A stretch of 64,000 nt of DNA from Enchytraeus crypticus (Eukaryota; Annelida; Clitellata; Enchytraeida; Enchytraeidae), in the NCBI GenBank assembly GCA_905160935.1, contig CAJHZI010000518.1, positions 1,236,001-1,300,000 of the forward strand, written 5' to 3'. Below the pieces are notes generated by a model that saw nothing but the letters and a program-made list of their open reading frames with translations, had not been told where the DNA came from and made no database searches. Position numbers and translations under genes: made by a program. Shown here piece by piece: positions 49,101-61,300 of this stretch (positions are counted from its first letter, which is position 1; every line of letters begins with the position of its first letter).

Positions 49101-49270
49101 GCTGCCGTGTCCCGAACCCTGGTAAACTGCTCTTGTTTCTATAGGAGCAAAATTAATGATAGACTATTGATAATATTAATGAATACCGGATGAGTGTCAC
49201 TATAAAAATTATTGTCATTATAAAAATTATTTATTTGTAGTAGTATATCGGCCTAAAATAATTATAGTAT
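46190..49270. other. Intergenic region, little recognised
   Basis: Between PNLDC1 and contactin. A ttaacccattaatgcccaac stretch at 46346 recalls piggyBac-type ends, but no matching second end is seen. No coding frame with family character. Confidence 0.45.
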
Positions 49271-49289
49271 CAGCAACATCTTACCTAGA

Positions 49290-49430
49290 ATTCCAATTTA
49301 AATAGGGCAGGGATACGAATAGATTTTCCATTCGTTTTAGAAAATTTTGTAGTAATTCCTGAAGCCTATTTGTTCATCAACCGAATGCTCCTTCTGACAT
49401 TGCTTTGGACCTTAGTGCTTTGTCGCATTT
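49290..49430 (-). repeat. SINE-B copy
   Basis: cattcgttttagaaaattttg and atcaaccgaatgctcc run in reversed SINE-B order. Confidence 0.72.
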
Positions 49431-49449
49431 TACGACATGTAAAGTCCAC

Positions 49450-49545
49450 GATTGGTCCATCTTCAGCAATCCGGACACAACACGGGTAACCCGGACACAA
49501 CACGGTTAATATGGACACAACAGGGCTACCCGGACACAACATTGG
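49450..49545 (-). repeat. SINE head with tandem 20-bp units
   Basis: The block ccggacacaacacgg occurs four times in a row (49470-49542) with small changes, an expansion of the SINE head sequence, and ends at a short (TA) tract. Confidence 0.8.
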
Positions 49546-49579
49546 TATATATATATATGTATATTATTTTTTATTTATG

Positions 49580-49915
49580 AGTGAGTTTTCTGTGTAGTGT
49601 TCTGCTAATTGGCAGCTATAAGGTGCATATTCATACGCAGAGTCTGCTTTCACACTCTATAATGAGCACTCCATAGATCAACTGATTAATCCCTTAACAA
49701 AAAGCTATGCTTTATCCTCACCTTAATGCATGTAGCCTATAGCTTGGGAATAGCATGGTTTCTGAGGTTTTTCGTTGCCTTCCTCATTTCGTGCTTAGTA
49801 GCCTCTTACACGCGCGACGCGTTCAGTTCACGGTTGGTCTACTATTCAGCGTCCACTGGTTTGCGTCCCGGACACAACACGGGATACATCCTGAACACAT
49901 CATCGAGCCAATAAT
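49580..49915 (-). repeat. SINE-A copy
   Basis: gtgttctgctaattggcagc, aatcccttaacaaa, gtagcctatagcttggga, ttcgttgccttcctcatttc and cccggacacaacacgggata are the reversed full-length order. Confidence 0.85.
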
Positions 49916-49999
49916 CTATTTGAGGCCTGTACCTATCGGACTAAGGAAAGCAATAGGAAATCTCAGAAGTCCTATTTCTAAGCTCAACTCTAAAATTTT

Positions 50000-50095
50000 T
50001 ATGTCATAAATCCGGTGCTCTCCCCGTCACTAACATGCTATTCAAGCTGGAAACTGACGTTAAACTTTGCCTTAGCCCTATAAATACATGTAGGC
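50000..50095 (+). repeat. SINE family-1, 3' half
   Basis: ccccgtcactaacatgctat and ggaaactgacgttaaacttt match the family tail. Confidence 0.7.
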
Positions 50096-50099
50096 CTAT

Positions 50100-51280
50100 A
50101 TGTAAGTTGGGGTGAGCAGTTGTCCTCTGTAAAGTTTTTCTCTCATATAATACGCCTATATACGCCTAATGATATGAAAAAGTTGGCTTTACATACCAGA
50201 AGCCGCTAAAAATTTTGATGGATTCAAGATGACCTTAGTTGACTACAAATATTTTTTTATAATAAATGGGGAGGGGATTGACGATGCACTTTACTTACTT
50301 CTTTATTGTAACTTTTACATGAGATGTCACTTGTTGCTTGTTTTCATAAATGTTATAATATTCGTTGTTAGAAAAGTTTTCACAGAATAGATGGATATAT
50401 CTTTGGTTTTTGGTACAAAAATTACAAATAACGTAGGCTTAATTCACTACAGGGACAATATCTGTCGCTTGAATGTTTATTTTAAAATATATTATGTCCA
50501 CTCATTTACTAGAGATACATAGGCCTATAGAATATTAATTTTGCAGTTACAGCGTTTTGTTGATTTTTCACTGGTAATAACTTATAAGCAATTACTGGGG
50601 ATAATATATAATAACTCTGTTACCATACAACTGATATCCATAAATACCTTACAATTTCAAATTCTTTGCAGCATGGAGCCATGTGCGCCCCTGCATAGAG
50701 TGCAATTTCTCGAAATATTCAGGAATCATGATGCGTCAATGATTAGGCTATAATTTAGTGTGGCATTTTTTAACAATGCTTCATTCTCATTTTCATAAAA
50801 TGCTTGGCGCTTTTTAAATTAATTTTTGCATAATCCAGATACTGTCTGCATTTCCTTACCTTGTCATCGCAAGTACTTAGCTTCATTTATTTATTAAATA
50901 TTAACCTTTAGCATCTTTTCTGCTCATTATAATTTAGGCCTTCTGCTCAATTCTTATTAGGCTTGTGTGTTGTCAACCGTTCGAATCGTCGTTGAAATGT
51001 CGCTTATCTAAATCAGTCACTTGTTCCGTTAGAATATTAAAGTCCGTTAATAAGCGATACAGAGTTATGTAAATTATTCAGTAGGCTTGTATGTTCTAAA
51101 GTGCGTAGTTGCTGGTTTAGCTTATTAAGGATCATAAACGCGAATCGCATATAAGTCTAATAGCACTGATATTTCTTTTATATAATTCTTATCTAATTCT
51201 AAAAGATGTATTGCTTCTTTACAACATAAAGTTGCAGGTGCAGCTTTCCTTATTTGTCTCCATTTTGATCTAAATATATA
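50100..51280. other. Intergenic sequence without recognised content
   Basis: AT-rich; no repeat shared within the window and no convincing frame. Confidence 0.45.
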
Positions 51281-51284
51281 TATG

Positions 51285-51537
51285 TATATCTCTCTCATAG
51301 TACACTGCCTACTGATAGGTCCATGATACATAACGCCTCCACTCTTCTCTGTCTTCCGCTTTCCTCTTCATTCCCACATATGAGTGGGTCTTTAAATCAT
51401 ATAGCATACCTAATCTCGGCCTGCTCCTGCCTCTTTTTCCTTCCATTCTACATACTATGACCCCTTTTAATAGACTTTCCCCCTCTTAGAATGTGTCCTA
51501 TCCATCTCTTCTTCCTATTTCTTAATACATTATACGG

Positions 51538-51596
<59 letters not shown>
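51285..51596 (-). repeat. LINE-A 3' end and (TA)n
   Basis: cagtacactgcctactgataggtcc to agaatgtgtcctatccatct matches 11396-11605 closely and is then cut by a (TA)n tract (51541-51596). Confidence 0.85.
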
Positions 51597-51598
<2 letters not shown>

Positions 51599-51868
51599 GT
51601 CTACTATCCGCAGCGTGCCTAAACGTTAGGATATTCGGCAAGCCCATATAGGCCTGAGCGACCTAGAAATCTACAGACTGACTAAGATCCCTGATGTGCG
51701 AATTGTTTGTAAAACGATAACAGGTAGCAAGCAGCGGACAATTGAGTGCAGTAGATAAGGGCTCTAAGTAATGATAATGCGACTCACACCTGTAAAACTG
51801 AGTTAGATATCATTATAATACAGTATCTACCAAGTGATATGTTACATATTACAGTTTGAGATGTGAAA

Positions 51869-51956
51869 ATGCTACAAATATTTTATTTTATTTTAACTTT
51901 TGTAAGTATAATCTGTTATAAATCAATTCCAGTGTACACAGATCTTCTTGCTTATG
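51869..51956 (+). CDS. Cont: Contactin exon 1 (signal peptide)
   Basis: ATG at 51869 opens 29 codons with a hydrophobic core after one Gln; donor gtaagt, phase 1 out. The ATG at 51861 is followed at once by TGA and is not used. Confidence 0.75.
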
Positions 51957-54900
51957 GTAAGTACTATTGATAGACTTGAAGCTGAATGTCTTTTTAGTCA
52001 CACAACCGTACATGTCCCCCGTAAATATTGGCTTCAATGCTATTATTTGCGAGCCTGATGTTACCTTCTTGTAAGCGATCAGACACTATGTCACTAAGAT
52101 TAGCTACATGTATGTTTGTTTAAGTTTTGTGTGTAGAGCGTCACTGATTTAACGAAATTATAAAATAAGAAGTGAAACTACCAATCATTAGATACTAAGG
52201 CGAGCTCATCGGATACTATAGGCCTACTCTCTGGCAAATATTTCACTGATAATTAGCCTTACTGATTATTGACTAGATCTCTGAGCGATGTAAACCTGTA
52301 AGAAAATTTAAATAACATTTAAATCAATATATTATATCGATAGATCTATATTTATTTATTTTGATTATTATTTTAATCCAGAACTGTAAATGCATAATAA
52401 TCGTATCATACATGTATAATTGTATATGCTTTCTATAATGAAATTTATTGAATAATAGAGGCATCAAATATCCGGTAATGATTTCATAATGTTAATTATG
52501 AAATCATTAACATAAGTAACATTATTTCATAATGTTAATTATGTTAGAAGCAATTATATATTTTAATAATTATATTATACTAAAAACAAATATGCGAGTG
52601 ATGTCGTTTCAATATATGTGTTATACTTTCAATACGTACGTAGGGTCTACTCCCTAGTACCTTACATATGGAACCAGCCCCATCCAACCCCCAGCATATG
52701 ATCAGATATATAATTAATGATATTAGTTCTCTCCAACTCATGCTGTAAAAAGATTCTGAGCGGTTGTGTGCCGTAGGAACGACCTTGATAGCATTCTCTG
52801 ATGAGAAACTGACGCTAAATGGCTGTTATCGATTGTAACCAGTGGCAGATTCAGAGGGGAGGGAGGGGGTCAGGGCCTTCCCTCCCTTAGGCCCGCGGAT
52901 AAAAATTGTACTCTAGTTGTCCCGGTGTTAGTAAAAATGTAGAAGTATTTTGATCCTGTCCTGGAGAACTGGGCGCGGATCTTTAGGAAAGCTTATTTTC
53001 CTTGTGTTCATGACTATTTGCGTGTGTTGGTGTGTATATATGAGTAGAAAGGTGTAAGTAAAAAATTGAACTCTGTCCCAGAGTAGGCGTAGGGGTAAGT
53101 AAAACTGCCCAAAAATATTTTACGCCCCACTTAAAAATTCCTGGATACACCTCTCATTGTTTAGTATTTTATTCTTTACTAATTTATTTCAATTAGCAAA
53201 GGGCGCTGTGTGAGATTACAATAGGCCTAGATAATAAAAAAGAAAGGTTGCATGAGCCGCTGTCCGATAATTATATAATTACTCGAGAATGCATAGTAAG
53301 GAAGAGGAAATATATGTAAATTAGAAAATGATTATAATTAATGTTAGCATAATTAAAATGCATGAATTTTCTTGCTTTAAATTGTGATTCTTGCAGAATG
53401 TCCATACGGATGGGTGGGCTATCAGGATCATTGCTATAGATTTGTTAGAGATCCGGCTGCTGATAGACTGGGATCTAAGACTTCTTGCACGGTATGATTT
53501 CTAGAATTTATAAACAGCCTATTTGTAATTTATGTCTACCGATTTACTATTAGTCTCTTATCCTTAGAGGTTTTTTGTTGTACTTCTCTGTTTAATTACG
53601 GGTTACCAGTTTATATATGAAATTCAGAGACGCAAATAAAAGACCAAGCCATGTATGAAGAAACCTAGGCGACCAAATGATTTGTTGCGAAGAAACTTTG
53701 TCAGTATGTATATAATATCTCTGTAGCATTTGCTTTATGCATCTGGTTGGGTATCTTGCGAACATGTGCAGTTCATATCATGGTCATATCAATTTCTCAA
53801 CTCTCCAACAAGCGTACCTTATTATATGACAACAATTGACAACATTGACTCATGACAACAATTAGTACCTAAAGTATAGCTTCAGTACTTTCAAAGTTCA
53901 GTATAGAATATACGGCTGAAGAATGTATGAGTGTGTTATATTTTAGACTTTTGAATTTTCTGTTACCAAAGACACAAATTATTATAATATTTTCATTCTA
54001 ATTTTTGCTTTTAGGAAGACGTTATCTGCTCAATTCAGCTGTTTGATGACAGACAGACGATAACTGTTTGCTCATTGTTTAGGTATAACCTATGATGAAG
54101 ACTGATCGGCTTTTAGATGTTATCTATGATGAAGACTGATCGGTGTTTAGATGTTATCTATGATGAAGACTGATCGGTTTTTAGATGTTATCTATGATGA
54201 AGACTGTTTGTTCGGTGTTTAGATGTTTATCTATGATGAAGACTGATCGGTGGTTAGAGATGCTGCTTATTATACATACTTGATACGACGAGTCAATCAC
54301 CTGGGACATACGTAGGACCGGTATATAATACTGGACTAGTCTGCTTAACGATGTAAAAATGTGGTACTAAACGTGATAAAAATTAGCAGAGGTGCTCATT
54401 TTCCTACAATGCTATTTTATTTCAGGCGGATGGGGCTTATGTTCTAAGTGTCAATGATGCAGGTGAACAGGATTTCATCAGCAATCAGCTGACTCAGCTG
54501 GATCAAGGCTTAATCAGGTAGTTACAAGTGTAGTTTTAAACATGAAGTCCTTTACTTTTAACAAAACACGAAATCTTTCTCAGAAGGATGATTTAATGTG
54601 TCTCCTGTGGGCGCAATGCTATATTCCATCGAGGTCGCTGTTGTCTTCTTTCTGCGTTTTGAATCACTTTCACACGAAGCTGTCTAACGTACATTCTCCA
54701 TACATTCGTAAGTTTCTATTCTCTAGTTATTTAAATAAAAAGCTAATGTTAACGTCAGTTTCGTCTCTAGAAAGCGATGTTAGTGATGGTCGAGCCGAGG
54801 ATTTGAATCCCGCACTTACTGATCCGCAGTCGGGTATCTTACCGACATCGCCACTGGCTCCAGTCAAGTAAGCAATAATAAAAATCTATTTATATAAGTT

Positions 54901-55608
54901 GAAGTAGAGAAATGCGAAGAATGCTATAAGATAAGATGATATGATGCTGATGTTAAAGTTGTGAACTTACCTGAAACAAATAATGATAAGATCACGTCAC
55001 GAGAGTAGATGATAATGAGATCGCGTGACTAGTGTTGATAACGAGTGTTGTATAAGATAAAGCTGACGAGAATATTGATATTTGTGGGATCACGTAACGA
55101 TACTGTTGTTGATAATAGTTGATGGTGATGAGATTACATGACAAGATGATGATAAGATAACGTAACGAAGGAGTTGATGATGAGATCATTTCACGAGATA
55201 CTCGATGATATCAATAGATAGATGATGATGCTCGTTTCAGACAGAACTGGTGGAGCAGTGGTCAGAGGAAAGCAGCCGGTCAGCCTCAGTTCTACTGGGA
55301 AGGAGATGGAACTCTCATCGAGGCTTATTTCTACTGGATTAACGACTCCATTCCACAACAACTATATCTCGACTCAATCGTATATCATTATGATGGTATA
55401 ATTTTATATAGTCTTTTTAGTTGCTCAATAAACATGTGCATATATTATAACTGTTGATAATTTAAGAAGTAGAGATATACTTATTCGAATTATATCGCAA
55501 TTGCTATTCCGAACTCATTTAAAAGCATATTTTTAATCATAAGCCATATTTATTTTCTTAGGCTTCAATATTTATTTATAGGCCTCAGATATTTATCTCA
55601 AGATATAC

Positions 55609-55667
<59 letters not shown>

Positions 55668-56016
55668 ATATATGTATGTATATGTATAACTTATACATAT
55701 GGTATGTACAGGGTAAAGCTTGTTGAGAGGGGATTAACTTATTGATCTATGAATTAAGTACGCTTTATGGAGCGTCAAAGAGAACTTGGGTTTGTCGTTT
55801 AGTAGAACACTATATATTACACAAACACGCACACACACACACATAAACACACACATTCACGTATATATATATATATATATATATATAATAGATATAATAT
55901 ATTTAATATTTATTATATTATATATATATATTAATATATATAATAAATATATTATTAGATATATATATTAATAAATATATTATACTTAAATATATTATTA
56001 TAAATATACAGTATAT

Positions 56017-56084
<68 letters not shown>

Positions 56085-56833
56085 ATATTATATTTAATTA
56101 TATATAAGCATATTATAAGTAATATAAGTAAACAGTATGTGCGGGGTTCAAAGTTTATAGTTTAAAGTTTTCAAATTTCTACAGAATGTGTCAGTATGTT
56201 TGTAAGGGTAGCGGTTAGGGTGGGAGAAGGGGGGGGGGGGTACAAGAGGGAACTCAGTTCCACTAGATCAAATTTTTTGAAATATGGGACTAGGGACCAA
56301 TATTTTGTATACTAGGAGCCCTGTAAATGGAAGGGGGTCCGAAAAATATTGATCGTTTCACTATCTCTCAATTTTCGCTTTAACCACTGTATAAGAGGAA
56401 AAAATGGTGTGAGTAAAAAATATGAACTCTGCACCCCCGGAGCAGTGGTGCAAATAGCCTTGGATGGGAGGGGCTTAAGCCCTCCCCCCCGCCAAAATTA
56501 TGTCACTTTGCAATTCGTCCATATCCGCTGAATTTCTTCAGAGGTGATAAAGTTAACCTACTTTATTCCAAAACATAAGTGGGATTTTAGGCATTTTAGG
56601 TTTTACTCTCACTTTAGTACAGGTATGAGTGGTGGGGGGGGGGGTAAGATATACTCACTCTACTAGCCGAGCTCAGTAGTGAAAACATTTTGAGCCCCCC
56701 CCACAAACATTTTTCTGATTGCGTCACATGTCCCGAAGAAGGCGGGGCGTAAGCAAAAAATGTGTACATTCTCAAAAAATATTCGGACCCCCCTTAAAAA
56801 ATTCCTGGATCCGCCCCTGCATGTGCACATATC

Positions 56834-56889
<56 letters not shown>

Positions 56890-56893
56890 ATTA

Positions 56894-56933
<40 letters not shown>

Positions 56934-57579
56934 TATCATCATCATCATCTTCCTTTTACTCCCAGTTTAACAAAGAAATGATTAGAAATGTGTGTATATA
57001 TATTAACAATAATAATAATAATAGGAATAATAATAGGTTTCAGCGTCCGTTTCCTCATCCAAGATTGATGTCAGGGATGTCTACATATCACGCTTCACTA
57101 CAGATCAATTCACCCAGACCAATCTGCACAATAATTGTGCTGAGGAGAAATAAGGTCCTAAAGAAAAGCCGGTCCGATGATCAAATATGGTCAGGGTTGA
57201 TCAATTATCAACGGTGGGAAAATGTAAGTGTTAAGCTTGGTAGAGAAAGTTTAAAGAGAAGAACAAGAGCGAGGATAAGTAGTTAAGAGTTGCAGATTGT
57301 GGGTGCTGCATATAAAAATAAACGTCTGCCGAATGATATGAGAATATTTGGAACAGCGAGAAGATTGATATCAGGGGAACGAAGTGCACGTGAGGAACGA
57401 TATGGAAGAAGAATTTCAGATAAATAAGAAGGCCTGCCAATTCTCAGAATTTGAAAGTTAATAGGGCCTAGATTTTTTTATTTTATGATTAATTAACAGG
57501 AAGTGAGTGAAGACCGCTAAATAGAGAAAGAGAGCGAAATTGAAGTCTAAAAGGACTTGCAAACTAGTCCTATAGACTT

Positions 57580-57638
<59 letters not shown>

Positions 57639-57649
57639 TATATACCTAC

Positions 57650-57729
<80 letters not shown>

Positions 57730-57881
57730 ATAGCAATAGCTTAGGTTAAAGTCAGTTTCCTCACTTGAAAGCGATATCAGTGACGGGCGAGCCCAGGATT
57801 GGAACCCCGCACATACTGATCCGCTTTCGAGTGTCTTACCGACTCGCCACTGGCTCCAGCCAGTGGCGAGCTAGCCAGTGG

Positions 57882-57926
<45 letters not shown>

Positions 57927-57996
57927 TATACATGTATATATATATATAGGCCTATGTATATACTGTATAAACACATACATGTATATTTACTGTATA

Positions 57997-58045
<49 letters not shown>

Positions 58046-58092
58046 ATATTATATATATACTGTGTATATACTGTATATATATATCCATATGC

Positions 58093-58132
<40 letters not shown>

Positions 58133-58228
58133 GCATATGTCTCCTTAACGTATATATATATATATACATGTATATACGATATGTCTATATATATACATGT
58201 ATATATATATATATATATACATACATGA

Positions 58229-58259
<31 letters not shown>

Positions 58260-58309
58260 TATATATACATATACTATATATATACATATACTGTATATGT
58301 ATATATATA

Positions 58310-58353
<44 letters not shown>

Positions 58354-61300
58354 CGAGTATATAATATATCCGCACATGTTTACAGAATGGTCTTAGATTC
58401 CTTTTGAATGTTTTATAGTCTGCCGTTTTCAATGTTTACTCTTATTGACCCTTGTGCCTGTTGGTAAAATAATTTAAGAAAAATTATGGAAAACGATTAG
58501 GCCTATCATTACTGTTCAACCTTTTAATTAAAGTATTAATTGGCTGATAGGATTTATAATCATTCCAATATCTTTGAAATTCTTTGAGTATTATTATTCC
58601 TGTTATTATGCACGTATGTTAAGGTTACAAATGGGGATGGATATTATCGTTGCCCAATCAGCAGTATCCATACATATGTGAGATATCTAAGGAAGACTTG
58701 TATAAAGTTGGACAGGATGAGCGTGGTCCAGGTATTGATCTCTAGCAGTAAGCTAATGATATTTTGTAAGTATAACGATAATGGAACAGGCATGGAAATG
58801 TAATCTCAGTCCTATATATAAATCAATCCACGTCGAATTTTTGCACACGAAAGTACCATTCATAGTCAAGTAATGAGATGCCTTTGCTTCCATTAAACAT
58901 CAAACATTAGAGATCGGATTAAAAAAGTGCACCACTGTAAATCTGATATTTTTGCGGGATTTAATGCTTTACGTATTAGTTCACATCTCTCAGAATGTCG
59001 TAACTCAGTGAGTGAAGTGTAGAGAATCAACATCCTGTAGGTTAAAGCGGCTTTTCTCAGGTCGTGAGATAAATTCTCATTCAAGGAACTGATCAGAGTA
59101 TAATCACTGGCATTCACTGGACAAGTTAAATGAGCATGACTATACAAGCTGTCTAACGATTTAAACAGAGTTTAAGGCGTATACATGTAGTACTAGAATT
59201 GACAATCAACATCTTTACCAATCCTCATTGCAACCAACGGCTTTAGAAGAGATTCGCTCGCTTTGTCACCAATGAAAATATTGGAATCCTGTTGGCGACT
59301 TTAATAAAATTATTATTTTTGTTCTTGACCCAATTGAATCAGAGATTGTCAGGCTGGAATTCTAATATCTGGACGTCTTCTTATCGTTCAAGGATCCAAT
59401 AAACTTGACTGTCCATTCGTTGTAAATAAAAGACTTATAAAAATCCAAATCAAAGATTCCTTTTTGCTGTAACTTAGGCTAAATTTAAAACTATCATAGT
59501 TTTACAAATCAGTCCAAATCAGTACTTCAGCCTGATCTCTACATTCAGGCTTTGTGGTTGTTCGGTGGGTGGTTACTCAAAGATTGATAGTAGTAAACTA
59601 AGCTAAGCGACTAAGGGACAATGAATAACTTACATGTAATTACTAATAATACCTCAAAATAGTTAAGCCAGACAATTCAAGTACATAACCGTGTTAAACA
59701 AACAATAGCTAAATCAAGGAGTCTTTAAAAAAAACAATATTTAAGAAGTTAGGCTACTTAAAACACATTTTATAAGCTCTTGATATTTTAGCAAAAATGT
59801 CAACGTTCTGATAATTAAGTTATCACACTATTTTTATCGAACAAAATAGAGTTGCTTGAATCTTTGTGGCTCTATTATTTGAGAAAACAATCACCTTTCT
59901 TTCATATCCATTCATATCCTACCATGCATATTATCTAGCTTTAGTCAATACAGCGCATAGCAGAGATTTTAACGGAGTGTGTAATGTTTGACATCACAGA
60001 CTATGGAATAGACAATCCTAACCCGGCAACTCTCGACCGAGGTCCAAGTTTTGCGGTGCAGCCTGTGAACACAGTGTACGAGCGCAACGACAAGGAGAAC
60101 TTCTTCACTGAGCTCGACTGCAGAGCTGACGCCTACCCGCCTCCCTCCTACCAGTGGGTCAGGGAGGTGGACGGGAAGATTGTCGCCATTGACCCGCTAG
60201 TCCAGTCAAAGTATACCGTTGTTAATGGAAGACTGATCATTAATAATCCGTCGGCAGAAGGAAGTGATGACGGGAAGTACCAGTGCAAGGCGAGCAACAA
60301 GTTTGGACTGATACTCAGCAGCATCGCCACGCTGTCTGGTGGATGTATGTATAGCTCCTACACAGAACTTTCCTTTCTGTTATAAGTTACCCATTTTCCA
60401 CTCAAGTTGAGCAGTCTTGTACTGTTGTAATGTGGGGTACAATAAATAATTTATATTTTTTGGCTTTTACAGGGTGTTCAAAAGCACTCTTTAAACTGGT
60501 CTTGTAACTTAATAGTAATAACTTAATTTGCACACCATCATTTTTAGAAACTTACAGTGCATGTTATGAAAGCCAGAAAATAACAAATACCAAACTTAAT
60601 ATGATATCAGATTTGAATGATTGTCACTGCATACATTTAAGCACTTTACCTTACCTTTTAAAAACTTTTTACATGTCTTATCACATTCAAATATTTATAG
60701 CTTTTTTACCCTTATTGCACGCACACGCACACGCACACACATTAATGCAAAGTCATTTTCTGATGATCTATTTTGTAATGAAATAAATTCACTATGAAAA
60801 ATGATTTCTAATACGCTTACTTGATTATTTTAAACAAAATTCTGGCCAATTTTGTGCAGAAAGTGGCTTGGGCTATGTTGAGATAAATCCTGTAAAGATA
60901 TTCATAATTTCTGGAAGGTGTCTTTTAATTAATTACATTTTTTAAAATATCTAATCTTTTGAATATATCTGATTTTCAGTTTTTATGTGGATTATGCATA
61001 TTGTAGCAGTTATATAATTAAAACTGGTAAACAATGTTAAATCGAAAATGTTAAAATGGATGCATTGTGGAGGTGGGAGCACTGTTTATGTCTGTGCATT
61101 TATCTGTATAAAGTATTAGACCTAAGTGAATTTAATCTGGATTTGCGGCCTCACGTAACCTCATAGTCCGAAACGTGATTGACTAGCACAAATTTCATCC
61201 AGTCCTATTTGTACCTGATGTTGAATAAATTTCTCTTAAAAAGCATGAAAATATTTTCGTTTATTTGTTAAATATTTATTTGTTTTACACCATTTACCTC

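Noticed and set aside
57458-58407. Several Tyr-Ile repeat frames
   Set aside because: Translations of (TA)n arrays on both strands.
58893-59147. 84-codon minus-strand frame in contactin intron 5
   Set aside because: No recognisable motif or signal, and no splice or repeat support.
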